64,000 bases of DNA from Solea solea. Its lineage: Eukaryota; Chordata; Actinopteri; Pleuronectiformes; Soleidae. Positions within the stretch are counted from its first letter, which is position 1, and each line of letters begins with the position of its first letter. The position numbers were made by a program, and so were the translations under genes. Shown in pieces: positions 32,101 through 44,099 of the stretch. The stretch is taken from assembly GCF_958295425.1 (NCBI RefSeq), contig NC_081150.1, positions 13,515,001 through 13,579,000 on the forward strand, read 5' to 3'. The notes beneath the pieces are model-generated. The model made no database searches. It was not told the DNA's origin and saw only the letters and a program-made list of their open reading frames with translations.

Positions 32101-32940
32101 GAGGGGCCATTCTAGTGAAGTGGTACAGGAATGAAGAGTAAGCACAAACAAAGGCAAACAAGACAGCGAGTGCATGATCCCCAGGGTCAGAGGGAATTCA
32201 TTTCCCGTGCATTAAATTCAGAATTGAAATTGACGCTCAGCCTGATGAAACCCCACTGAGTGCATGAGTTAAAGTGGCCGCCCATGTTTTTGAATGAAGG
32301 TGGAGTGGAACGCATATTCTTGTAAGTGTCTCTGACTCTGAGCGATGAATGGCGAGCCCTTCAGCACAACAATCAGCCTGCATCAGTGTCTTCTTCAGAG
32401 TTGTGTAACACCTCCCTGACAGTACCACGCTCGCCCTTGAATGCCACTCTCGTCAAACCCATTTCTCTTTAAATACAGACATCGAGTGCAAAGCTGCAAC
32501 ATGGGGAATGCGTTAATATTTCCACTTTAGATTACGTGAGAGCGCCTGTCCGGGTCACCTTGTGCTTTCCTAAGCGTCCTGAAACAAGCAATAAATTGTC
32601 CCTCTTTGAACTCACTCCCAACGTGCAGAGACGATGCCAATTTGAATGGATTTGCCTCGCAGTTGACTATTTGCATATCTGTTTCACTGAGGATGTTCCC
32701 ATCATATTTCATTGATTGAACATATCTCCGAGCTATGTTCCACGAGATTAATTAAAGCCATTTATCTCCTGAAGGTCCCTACTGTGCTTAAGGACATCAT
32801 CATTTGTCTCTGTGATGATTACTGTTTGCAGGGCAGCAGCAAAAAGCCTGCGAGTCTCCTCTGGAATGCCGTCCAAAGAGAGGGGTCTCCACTTTTGGAG
32901 ACAAAGGAGCTGTGAAATGCCAAGTGTGTGTGGCTTTGAG
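29101..32940. other. Unassigned, mostly single-copy stretch
   Basis: 29220-29850 is strongly pyrimidine-rich on the + strand, with a C14 run at 29229-29242, and yields spurious Ser/Leu/Pro-rich frames. From 29900 to 32940 few repeats are recognisable. It is a good region for comparative searches but contains no supported gene. Confidence 0.5.
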
Positions 32941-32947
32941 GCGCCGA

Positions 32948-33002
32948 CGCTCGCTGAAAACATCCTGCACATCATTTCAGCGAGCGTACTATGCTCGCTG
33001 AA
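32948..33002. repeat. Three-armed inverted repeat (alternative hairpins)
   Basis: The 12-base arm CGCTCGCTGAAA at 32948-32959 is perfectly inverted at 32975-32986 (15-base loop). The middle arm also pairs perfectly over 10 bases with 32993-33002 (7-base loop). The two hairpins exclude one another. Confidence 0.9.
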
Positions 33003-33404
33003 CCTCCTGTTGTTCGCAAAGCTCCTTTCGCGTCTCTCTCCTCCCTCCCCTTCCCATCTTTCTCTTGCATAATAGCCGCCGCAGCCGAGAGCGAGTAGTA
33101 GCAGCAGCAATGAGCTCACAGCTGCTCACCCCGCCCACCAGGACCGGGCTCAGCTCAGCCGTTACTGAAAAGCTGCCAGTATTTCATCATCCTCTCTGTC
33201 TCCCCTTGATGACCTCCCTCTGCAGTTATACCTCGAGTTGCCTCAGGGTGGCAGCGCAGCCATGCGTTTTTCCTACCTCCTCGGCCCAGACACATTGTCC
33301 TCGTTGACTCTGTGTGTGTGTGTGTCTAACAGGAACACCAACTGCCTGGAGTCTGCAACGCTCTCTGCATCTCTCTACCGTAGTCTGGCACTGGCTAACA
33401 CTAG

Positions 33405-33790
33405 TAGACACAAGGGAGGGAGGAAGAGAGAGATAGAGAGGAGAGAGGAAAGCGAGAAAGAAGGGAGGGAGGGAGGGGAAGGAAAGAGACTGCGGGGAAA
33501 AAAAGGACAAAGAAAAAAAAGGAGGTAGGGAAAATGTAATGCAGAGGAGGCACTATATGGAATGATGAAGTAAGTGAGAAAGATGGAGAGAGAGACAATA
33601 GGATGCTCTGGGACCTTGAGGGATTTAGAAGGTTTGAGAAAAGGAAAGAGACTGAAGAAGAAAGGGGGGTAAAAAAAAAAAGATTCAAGGAAGAAAAACA
33701 CAGACATGAAGGTTTGATATGAAGACAAATGAGGTGAGAAAACAATAGAAAGGGAACCAGAAAATAGGGGGAAATAGACAGGGAAAGTAA
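33405..33790. repeat. Purine-rich low-complexity tract
   Basis: Almost only A and G on the + strand, with GGGAGGGA, GAGAGA and AAAAAGG units. The minus-strand frames of 117 and 152 codons across it, rich in Ser, Leu, Phe and Pro, are artefacts of composition. Confidence 0.9.
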
Positions 33791-34158
33791 AGGAGGAGAC
33801 ACTGATGAGGCGCCCATGGAGCCTGAAATTGAGTGTTTTGTATTTTTGTATCCAGGCAAAAATTCATCTGCAATGCAGAGAACATAAATCTACCCATCTG
33901 ACAGCAGCTGGCCATGGAGGGCATGTATGTATGTGTGTGTGTTGAGGCTGGGTTATAAAACATACCTCCCTGCACAGGTATGCGTATCAAGTCTATGTAA
34001 ATCACAGAGACGAGTCAGAGAACTGGTCTGGGCTGCGGGGGGAAGGAGGGTGGCAGTGCATGTTGTAATGGGTGTGAAGGGGGCATAAGTGGAAGTGTGA
34101 GGGCGGAAGGAGAGGGGCTCTTAAGTCAGCACCTGTCGCGTGCTGGCCCAAGGGAGGT

Positions 34159-34182
34159 TGTGTGTGTGTGTGTGTGTGTGTG
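34159..34182. repeat. (GT)n microsatellite
   Basis: About 12 uninterrupted GT units. Confidence 0.9.
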
Positions 34183-34395
34183 GAGGCACTTAAGGGAATG
34201 CGTGGAAAAGAAAAAGTGCTGGAATGCAGCCCAAATCCCCCTGAGGTTTCCCCCGCCCCACCACTGTCGCCCACCACCCCTCAAATGATTCCTTATCTTT
34301 TCCTATATGCCCCTATAATCTCTGCACTTATTAAACAAGGCAGGCACTAGAGGAAGACTGTGACAGACGCACACAATATGCAACATGCTCGCTGG

Positions 34396-34444
34396 AGAGA
34401 GAGAGAGAGAGAGAGAGGGAGGAAGAGAGAGAGAGAGAGAGCGA
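34396..34444. repeat. (GA)n microsatellite
   Basis: Two (GA)n runs split by a short GGGAGGAA interruption. Confidence 0.95.
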
Positions 34445-36700
34445 GGTGTCGAAACGAATTGTACACAGGATGGATGATGTTGGCCGATGTCCAGAGGAGG
34501 ATTATATCACTTCCTTGTCGCTTTCTACTTCAATACAGGGAAATCTAGTGGAGCCCCAACTGTGCCAGCACTTCCCCTTCCTCTTGCTGGCACCTCTGCG
34601 CCGCCAGCTGCACGCCGACTGGGGATTCGGAGGCCGGTTTGTAATTTACACAACTTTAATCCGACGGGCAAATCCTGTTTGCGATAATAAAATATCTTTG
34701 CGTCCCGCGGTGTGTTTTTGCTGAGCGCACAGGCCCTCTTTCACCGCCGTCAAGTTTTTGGTCCATATGGTGCTCAGCAGTTTCCACTGCAGGTCATCGG
34801 AAAGCACTTCTATGTATTTTGAGGCTTAATTGCCTCGCTCTATTACTCCTCCAGGGCTGGTAGTGAAGAGAAAGTGTTTTTTCATTCATCTCGGGGGTTT
34901 TTTTTGTGTGTGTCGCGTTTGCTGCCGCAGTTAAACTCATATTGAATGTTCATGCTCGTATATCATTGTTATGTTCTGGAAGTGCTCCTTAATTTCCTGG
35001 CGCTGTAACGGCACTTGAACCATTTGATGCCAAAATGATATGTATCATTTTCCAAACCCTCCCGTAAAGACTCAAGGGGTCCCCCACCCCAATAGAAAGC
35101 GATAAAGTGAGCTGTCTGGACACTTCCACTGTGCCATGACCTCCTATTGTGACCCCTGACCTGCAGTGTGTACACACAATGGGGAGCAATGAAACACCAG
35201 TGAAATGGTAAAGTAGTGAAACTCCCCAAGGTCTGTGACTTTATGGGCCAAAGAGAGGAGGAGGAGGAGGAGGGTTGGAAAAAAGATGAGAGGAAAAGGA
35301 AGTGGAGGTGCTGTCACTTACAAAATAAATAAATATGAAGGCGCATGAACAACCTCCCAACACACACGCACACACACACGGTAGCCTAATTTCCCATTGT
35401 TTTGGCCGAGGCGGCAGAGTTAACGTCCCCAAAGTAATTATGAAATTTAATTACATTTCCTTGGGGAGCTCAATGAAAATGAGTTCCCTTGTTTCTGCGC
35501 CACCACTCTGTGGATCACCACAGCCCAGCAGTGAAGTGATAAACTTCACACCGCCGGGAGACACGCAGCACAGTCACGACGGCGGAGTTGACATTGAACA
35601 TGTGATGAAACGCACCCTGTCACCTGCGACGGAAGTGACAAGGACTCTCATACTTCCAGGTTGTCTGGCCTGAAATAGTCAGGTGTGAGCGGGAACCTTG
35701 CATGTCTGCGAAAGTAGAATGGAGTAGTAAAGCTGTCCCGACTCTGGAATCAAGCTTGACTCGGTATAGATCACGATCTGCTAGACTGACAGAGATTCTT
35801 ATGATGTGGAATCCACGGGGGGGGGGGGGGGGGTTGGGGTCAGAAATGGGGAAAACACCCAGGCTGAACTGTGGCCAATGAGTCATTAATTATTAATTCT
35901 GCCTGGCAAACACGCAGATGTGCCGCAAACAACACAATCTAATCACGTCTTTCGAGCCATGGAATGCGGTCAGATGCCATAACAATATATGACATCAAAG
36001 CCTGTGCGGTTGTAAGCTCCAAGAGGTTAAATAACCCCGGAGATTAGTGCTGTAAGTCACCACCACTCACGGACCCAGACGTCATAAATGTCCCCAGACA
36101 TAGAGCCAGTGTTGCTCTTGGCCTTGCTGACCCCAAAGTGGATGTCTCTGGGTGGTGGCCTTTTTTTTTTTTTTTCCGTCTTTAGTTATCCAGTTCTCGA
36201 GGTCAGTCTTTTTGTGTCACACTGGGTGTTTAAAGTTCACCGGGGCTTTGTTTTAGATGCTGATTTCTGACTCCTAAAGCCAGGGAGGATCTATGTGAAC
36301 AGGAGCAGCTGTTTGGTGCATGGTGGGGTGGGGGGGTGTGTGCACCCATCGACCAACCCTATCAACCAGTCCCACTGACCTTAAAGACGAGACACGTCCT
36401 TGAGGCTCGCTTATCTGTAACGATGGAAATAAGTCTTTGTCAGTGTTCAGCGTTTTTTTATCCTACAAGATTATTGATTATGCAAATACCGAGGCATCCT
36501 GGTGGTTCAGACTAATCCTGTGAAATTACTGGGCTATCATGCTGCATCTTTGTTATTTTTCAGTCTCTCCACTGTAAACTGTCGTATAAATCATTTGGTT
36601 AAACGTCACTCAAACGGTGCAAATATCTGCCATCTCTTAGGAGAGATGTTACATGTTGATTTCTTGACCTCGGGATAGCAAGGGCATGAAAGGAAGTTAT
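34445..36700. other. Unassigned, mostly single-copy stretch
   Basis: No supported gene. It contains a possible conserved block at 35385-35520, a 17-base G run at 35817-35833, and TAATTATTAATT near 35886-35899. Confidence 0.5.
35385..35520. promoter_or_regulatory. Candidate conserved non-coding element
   Basis: Complex, non-repetitive sequence with AGTAATTATG and TTTAATTACATTT homeodomain-type cores and no coding bias, between a CA tract and ordinary sequence. The call is by appearance only. Confidence 0.2.
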
Positions 36701-36707
36701 TAGCGAT

Positions 36708-37067
36708 AGTACTTGGAACCTTTTTTTTTACTACTAGTGCTCTGGCGAGGTTCCAAGCGAGCTGACGCCTGAGTGCCGTCACAGGTCGAGTTGTGAGCGC
36801 GACGTCCGACACAAGAATCAAACCGAACGGTAGATCAATTAAAACGACTTAAAAATCCTCAAAAGATGCGTTAACCTCCAACATTTAGCAAGGGAATGTC
36901 TAAAAAGCTCAACATTTAACAGAGTCTGGTGTATTTAGCATCAGCCGCATTACACGGTCACTGACATGCCGTCACTGACATACCTTGCAGGGATGACTCC
37001 GCCCACGTTAAGTAGGCGCTATATTGTAATGGAAAAACCAACCAAACCGTTTAGAGTCGAGCCGAGT
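36708..37067. mobile_element. Dispersed MITE-like repeat, copy 2
   Basis: Begins with ACTTGGAACC and GGCGAGGTTCCAAGCGAGCTGA, motifs I recall from the ends of a fish hAT-type MITE. It ends near GGAAAAACCAACCAAACCG and GTCGAGCCGAG. Its 36825-36935 part matches copy 1 at 16815-16935 in the same orientation. No coding capacity. Confidence 0.7.
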
Positions 37068-37810
37068 GTCAATATTTATTTTATATTTTCATAATTTTAT
37101 TCATTCATTTTATCCGCATCGCTGTCAAATTTCAGTTTGATTGGGCCTCGTTTGACAGGAGAACTGTTTTAAGTCTTATCTAAGGTTTTAGAGAAACTGC
37201 ATTCAGAATAGGCAGAAAAACGAACCCAGTGTTTATTCCCATACCCCGGCCTCTGCTTCTACTATAAAGCCTTGTTTCTGTCATGCTGGCAGCTGCACTC
37301 TCCGAATTCATCTCGTGTGACGCAGCCGGGGACGTCTCCGCTCCTCCTCTGCTAACAACAGGTGTAAGTCTTAACTGACGACCACCCTATGGTGAAAAAA
37401 CCCCGCTCATAGAAAGTGCACGCACAAGGCACGTAGACACCCAGACACACACACAAAAGAGGGTTCAGGACAAAGTGCAGGCCAGAGAGCGGAGTTGCTG
37501 AATGAGGCAGGTTTAGATGAAAGAAAGCTATTCTGACATCAGCAGGCTGCTGAGCCTCTGCTGGCAGCTACGGACGGGGTTTGTGCCAACAGGGCAGATG
37601 CGAGGGCCCCGAGTCATCTGATGTGGAAGGAAAAGTCTGAAAAGCAAGAAGAAGGGAAGAAAAAGGGGAAACAGAGGTGAGGAAAAACAATGACGCGTGA
37701 CAGAAACAATAGTGTTTGGACAAGAAAAACATGAGGGAAATAAGTGCCTTTTTTTTAAAACACTGGTCATCATTTCCTTTTTCTCTCGTTCACTCTTCCT
37801 CCTCTGCACA

Positions 37811-37846
<36 letters not shown>
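37811..37846. repeat. (CA)n microsatellite
   Basis: About 17 uninterrupted CA units. Confidence 0.95.
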
Positions 37847-38733
37847 AACTGCCTCACATTAGCATAATCCTACCCATGAGCAATGGAAGTCATGGTTATG
37901 CTTCGAGGCAGGCGGTGACTTAATGTTGTGTGCTTCTAATCACATTACAGTCAGTCATAAGCTGATGTTGATAGTATGGTGGCTGCTGATAGGCACGTTA
38001 AACGCAGCCCTCAGCGCTGCACCGCCAACTTCCCACACTGGAATGATGTAAGGAGGAATGCTGAAGGCGTTAGGGTTTTTTTTTTTTTTTCTTCCCCCCA
38101 ACAGCGGATAAGGTGATAGAACTCTTTTACTCTCCCAAGAACCATTAGTTCAAAACGTGTTATAAATATTAAATAATGAAACGTTATGAACGTGTCACAC
38201 TCTGACGTTTTTAAGGCCATTGCTCTCCTGCCTGCGTCCCTATCAGTGACATCCAAACAAGTATTTCATCTCTCGCTGACTGCTTTATGGCCGAAGGCAA
38301 GGATTCGTTTCATAAAAAGCAGCGTCGCTCTCCTGCCATGTGTCACTCAGACTGTAAACAAGTACCTTTTTTTTCTCGTCCGACCTGACTGATGGTGTTT
38401 TTGGGGGTTGGATCTGTTGGTGGTGTTTAGTGGCAGATTTTAATAAAGATCTAATTTTGTGTGATTGACGGGCCTTAGGGAGCGTCTCAATCAGCCTTCA
38501 CTGCCATTTACTCATCTCAGTGAACAAATGTTTGTCATAGTTCTACCTCGCATGTCACCGGTTAGACAGCTATTTTAAAATTGAAAGTCAGACTATAGCT
38601 AAGGGCATTAAAGGCACTTGAGGCAAGTTTTTGGAGGAAAACTCTAAGTGCATGCATCATTGTGTCGTTCAGGACAGACGGGCCATTGGCTGCTATTGAC
38701 TGCTATAGACGTCAATTCGAAATGGTAAGATAA
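37847..38733. other. Unassigned stretch
   Basis: A poly-T run lies near 38075-38090. Nothing else recognised. Confidence 0.5.
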
Positions 38734-38822
38734 GGTTTGGAACAGTAAAGCCCTCAGTCAGGCTTGCATTTCAAAGGTGCCTGTACTTGGTAGGGCAGGG
38801 TGTGCGTTGTGCCCGATGGCCA
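38734..38822 (-). repeat. Dispersed repeat segment, inverted partner of 53901-53993
   Basis: Read on the minus strand it shares GGCCATCG, CTACCAAGT, GAAATGCAAGCCTGAC and CCAAAC in the same order as 53901-53993, with small gaps. Probably an old transposon edge. It lies just downstream of the orphan exon. Confidence 0.65.
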
Positions 38823-38906
38823 TGTCAGCAAGATTCGGTGTGTGACGTTGTACCTGTGCAACAACAACGAACAACGACATTGAATGCGACACAACAGAGC
38901 TCTTAC

Positions 38907-39126
38907 CTGCACAACAGGATCATAGCGGATCTGTGACTTGTTAGTGATAACAATAGCTTCAACACTTATTCTTTGACCCTCCATTGCTTGGATGTCTTGT
39001 AACTTACTTGCTAACATAAACGGTGATACCATTTTATCTGCTGTTAAATCTGTCAATGAATTCCGGCTGGCAATGTATGGATAGGGCTCAAATTGTAATT
39101 GTGTCAAGCCAGTTTTAGTTCCTGGC
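38907..39126 (-). pseudogene. Orphan exon-like open frame, unknown protein, possible captured gene fragment
   Basis: On the minus strand a strong acceptor (tttgtctttctctttcag, about 39127-39144) precedes 220 bases open in one frame, 73 codons with phase-1 entry and phase-0 exit. A consensus donor GTGCAG|GTAAGA follows at 38906. The predicted peptide has a mixed, globular-looking composition, unlike the simple-repeat frames around it. Its second half (ASKLQDIQAMEGQRISVEAI) resembles in pattern the first strands of OB-fold proteins, with an Ile/Val-Ser-Val-x-Ala/Gly strand after a short helix. This is pattern resemblance only. No partner exon was found within about 1 kb on either side. It may be an exon of a lineage-specific gene, a fragment captured by a transposon, or chance. 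Confidence 0.35.
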
Positions 39127-42100
39127 CTGAAAGAGAAAGACAAAGGAAATACAGAATGAGTCAAACAAAAGAGCGTGATCAACAAAACAGAAGGTTCACA
39201 TTTTATATGTTGAAAGCCAGTTATGCGGTACACCACTAAAAAGGCATTGCGCCTTTTTCAAACTGCAGTGCACATCTGCACCGCTCTTTTCAACACTAAG
39301 TGAAACACCTCACGCCCGCAACAACAGTCAATTCCAGACAAAAGCACAGCAACTCAAAATAACATCTCAAACAATTTGTTATTGGGCCAATTTGCCTAAT
39401 CTTTGTCTAATGTGGCTCTTGAGAGGTGGTGGGGGGTGGGACAACAAAAGCACAAATGGACCTTTAACTTCCCCCATTGAATTCCTGGGAGTGTTTTTAT
39501 GGTCCTTCGTCGTTTGTCCATGGAAAAGGTTACAAGTTGGTATACTTGTTACCGGGAGGTCGCTCAGTCAAACCTTGGGAAAAAGCAGAGAAAATGTGGT
39601 CAGGGGAATTGAAATTATTTCCTTTACCTGTCAATTTATTTTCTTTTCACAAAGCAGGTACTGAAGTGATTCTCCTCAATGGTTGACCTGTGTGTTTGCT
39701 AAATAAACTCTTTCCTGGGTAAACATTTGTGAAAGAAGCAAGAATGATTAACACATGTTCACTCTATACGAAATCTGCGATGGAGTAGTGATAGAGAAAT
39801 TACAGAGGGGATAAAATTAAGAGCAGAAATAAAGTACAAACAAATCTTTAATCATATTTAAAGGGATGTGGAGCCGGGGTCTGTGTTGACTTAGCAGCAC
39901 ACAGAGATTCTCTTGTTTGTTGCCCCTTAAGTGAAGTGGAACATGCCAGTTAAACTCTATCAGATGGCCTGGGTGTTTTATAATTTTCGGCATAAGGCTG
40001 TCATCTGTTCTGTACCCCACACAGTTGCATAGGCGTAATGTGTGTGTACACATGTGCACACTCAATAGTATTGACATTATCTTCGAAACCTACACATCTT
40101 CTTTGATGGTCTCCGCGAGTCCTGTACGTGAACCTCTGAGGGGGGGGGGGGCACTGGGGATGAGGCTTTCCGAGAGTCACAAAGACTCTTGGAGCGGTTG
40201 TGGTGAGGCTACCCAGAAGCCAGGCTGATTCACTGCTCCATCACTGCACACAAGACATCAATCATCGTCGTCATCGTTACCACCTGACAAAGAGGACTCT
40301 ACACACATAGGATGTCAGTTGTATTGCTAACGGGTGTAGCGTACATTACGACTGCACGTTCACTCGCCATGTGTTCCCAGCTACTGGTGCTGGTACCCGG
40401 GAACGCGCATGGGGCCCCACGACTCCTCGGTACCCACATCTCGTCCTTCATGACATCGCCGTGCCATATGAGCTTGACTGACAGGCCGTCTGTTTGTTTT
40501 CTTCCTCAAGATGGAGTCCATTTCCTGTGCTCCCTTTGTTTTAGACTGTAGATTAAAAAAAAGATCTCCCTTTTAAACGCTGTGTTTACATTGTGTGAGT
40601 GCTTTGAGGGAAAGCACAAAGCCGCCACACAGTGGGTGGATTATAAACTTGGACTGAGTTTCAAACAGACTGAACTTATAAACACAGAATTCCCCCACAC
40701 TCTACTCGCGGGTCTCAGCCTGCTAGCATATTACTGTGGATCAAACACAGACGAGGCCTATCCTTGTACTTTGATGCATTTATGTGTCTGTGCTTGCATT
40801 GTATTTGCGCCTACTTAATACACTTCCAAAGCAACCTTTTTTTTAATGTTATTTTTAACCGGGGTCATCCATTATGACACTCGCGTGCATCGGCATTGCT
40901 GGCATGATTGCATCCCCAAACCCACCTCAGTGGGATGATCTCTGGTTGCCATGTTGTACATGCAAGGGGCAGTGACCTGGGATCTCCATGTCCTATCGAA
41001 GGACTACAAGTGCCTGGATACCCATTATGTGCCAGCTGTTCAGAATGAGGAGTAATTGCACTGTTGGCAAGGATCCATGTGGGCCCCAGTGCTGCGGCTT
41101 CCCCTCACCCTGGGCAGGCTGCCAAGCCCTCCCGCACACTGCCTCCCTGACCCGTTCTACCACCACCAAACGGCACCCCACCCCACATCCAGGCCCACCC
41201 CTACAGCTCAGCGCCCGACCCATATCATCCCCTAAAACTCTTCCACCCATTACCACCAGCCCTCTGTTCCACATTCCTAGGGGGGCACTGGTTAAATCTA
41301 ATCCCATAATAAGACACTCAGCTGTCCAGGAAAAGAAAGAGAACTTTCCTCTGGTAAATTCTAGACTTCCTTTTTTCTTTTTCCCCCTCCCTTCTTTTCA
41401 CCCCAAGTGGAGGCAAGATGACACTTTGGGCCCCCTTGGCCAGTTGCCTTTGTCTTTCTTTGGGCTTGATTTATCCTTTCTTCCTTTCTTTTTACTCCCT
41501 CTTTCCCCTTTTTATGTCAGTGGTATAAAATTGCCTCTGTGTTGGGTCCACGGTCCCCGAACAGACACATGGGAGGGCCACATTACTAAAGGGCCACATG
41601 GCTCCGTTGTGCAAGAACATACACACACACACACACGTTTTTACGCTGCCGACACACAGATGCAAGCAATTTATACATTACATTTCCAAGTCCTTTAACA
41701 TACGTGTGTCTTGCCAGCATTTCACTTGGTAAATGACATCATTTTCTTAAATGAGTTAAAAAGGTGAAACATAGACTCCATAGGAATGTGTGTCTTTTAC
41801 AAATTAGCTTGTTTAACATTGATATTGTTTAAATCCAGCGTTCATGGTTTTCGACTTGATTGAGTGTGACGAAATTAGATAATCAATGGGGAATTGACTT
41901 ACAGTATATAGCTCAAGAACAGAAAGGCCCTTGTTTTACAGATGAGTCAGACTTTAAACGTAAAGGTGATAAATAGGTGATGTTTAAGTCACTGTAGGTC
42001 CATCATTTTCTCAAAAACCAATATCTGTATGAATTTATCAATGCGCTTAATCAAATAATTGCAGAATTATATCATATTTTGCATCTATTTTTTGTCAGAA

Positions 42101-42590
42101 AAAAAAAATCCCTATTTCAGCTCATAGTTCATGGATATAAAATTTTCCGCCATCACTTGTTATTTATAGAAACCCCACTTAACATTCCGTGACCTTTACG
42201 GCGCATACATAAATTCAAAATTAAAATGAAATGAGATGATGTGTTTACATGCCCGGATAAATAAACCAAGTGATTGGACAAACATCGCGGTGTGTTAATG
42301 AGTTTATACTGACACTGATTATTAGTTAATGTGATTAAAAAGATTAGTCATGGGTGTTCACTGAGAGAAAAAAACAAATCTGTAGTGAGAGTATTACCTA
42401 ATCTGGTTGTAATTAAATTATTGCTTTAAATGCTAAATGTTGTTGGGAAGTGTGGGTGGAGACATTTGACTGTGAAGCACTGCCAGTCAAATGGCTCGGG
42501 CCTGAATAAAACATGGCTTTCAGTCTGCAGAGGTGTCTCTGTGTTTGTAGCTATAAAGCCAGAGTGTGAAGACAGACGAGAGTTGAGGCA
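39127..42590. other. Unassigned gene-poor stretch
   Basis: No gene supported. The 236-codon + frame at 40988-41698 is Pro/Ser/Thr-rich, crosses a C-rich stretch and a CA tract, and has no family motif, so I do not call it. A 12-base G run lies at 40140-40151. Confidence 0.5.
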
Positions 42591-42592
42591 GA

Positions 42593-42619
42593 CGTGTGTG
42601 TGTGTGTGTGTGTGTGTGT
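42593..42619. repeat. (GT)n microsatellite
   Basis: About 13 GT units. Confidence 0.9.
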
Positions 42620-43095
42620 TTGCATGCTTGTGGCCGGGTAAGAAGTGTGTGTCCACGACTGAGTGTGTTTGTGTGGAAATCACTAAGCTGGGTTATCAGC
42701 TGTAGGAGCCTGGGAAACAGCCACAGACTGAGATACACCGAGGACAGATAAAGACAAAGGGGTTCACAAAGGGAGACAACAATTGTGCTAGAAAGAAAAG
42801 GAGATAAAGGGGGAAAAAAGATAAATGTTAGCCATGAATTCCATTTATTTATTTATTTTTTTTGGGGGGGGGGGGCTTGGGTTGAGGGAAATTTTGAATC
42901 TTATAACCTTTAGAGATGTTGGAAGCAAAGCTTGTGCCAAAGCTTTATGACTATTGCTTCTCTGTCATCGCTATGAATGTGTTTTACTCTCCTATTGCTA
43001 TGATCGGCTCATATACCTCTGTCTCTGCTTCAGTATATTTACACTGCCTTGTTTACGCTGGTGAAATGAAGAATGATTTAAGGCAATGGGATAAC

Positions 43096-43115
43096 GGGGG
43101 GGGGGGGGGGGGGGG
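43096..43115. repeat. G homopolymer, 20 bases
   Basis: Twenty consecutive G, one of 19 G or C runs of at least 11 bases after 12.8 kb. Confidence 0.9.
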
Positions 43116-44080
43116 TTTACGTTGCTTGTGGTCATTGGAGGTGAAAATCAAAACAACAGATGGACTGTGCAGTGTCTTTAACCCAGATTCTACCTCCCTA
43201 ATCCTCCTTGTCTTCACTGCAAGAATGTCCACATTGCATGCCCGACCTGATATGCCAAAAGACCATTCGGATTTGAACCTGGCTGAGCTGGGGATAAGAA
43301 AAAAAGTGGCTAAAGTCATGTTGTGTCTCACCCTGCGAGTATTTTAAGGTCATGTTTAGTGTTGGTAAGCCGTCAAGGTCGAGTTGCTGGTAACGCAGCC
43401 GTTGTCGGATATATGTTATTATTATTTAAACATGCCGCTGCTGGAAACCTTCCCCTTCAAAAGATATGTACTTGGGTGGTATGTTGTCGGGACAACCTAC
43501 AGACATCGCTCAATTTGCCAGTGGCTGTAAATTGCATGACTCATTTGAGGTGAGCGGTTTGGTCGGGGGCTGGTTGCAGGGAGCAGTCAGCTGATGGGAT
43601 TAAGAATGGGTGTAAATGGGGGTTGAAAAAGTCAGCTGGCATAACATCATTAGCTGACCTTATAAAACTAGGTCAGTGTAGGGATTACTCGAGCAAGCCT
43701 CGTTACCCACTCCCCACCTCCGCCCGTGGGCTACCTAAAACTCTACATAAATACTACTTGCTTTATTTTTTAATTCATCTTGTTTGCCTTACCACTTTGA
43801 CGATCGACCCATTGCTTCAGCTGCACAACCTCATCCCCAACCGCCCTCTGTTTCAGCTCCGTCTCCCCAGTAAGCTTGAATTCATTATTTGCCCTTTGCC
43901 CCATCCCCCAACTAACCCTTTTACATAACCCATTTTTTGCCCCATCACCACTCAGGGTTAGGAATCCACTGAAGTACAATCGACTACCGTGTGCCAGGAA
44001 CCAGCTACCCATTACAAATCTATTAAATGTTTCCTAAAAGATGTATATTGACACATATCAAGATCAGGTACACTAGTGGA
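43116..44080. other. Unassigned stretch
   Basis: No supported gene or repeat. Confidence 0.5.
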
Positions 44081-44099
44081 GACTTCTTTCCAATGCACC

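Noticed and set aside
33401..33859. 117- and 152-codon minus-strand frames
   Set aside because: They only translate the purine tract into Ser/Leu/Phe/Pro runs.
40988..41698. 236-codon + strand open frame
   Set aside because: Pro/Ser/Thr-rich low-complexity product crossing pyrimidine-rich and CA-repeat DNA; no recognisable domain and no conserved motif.
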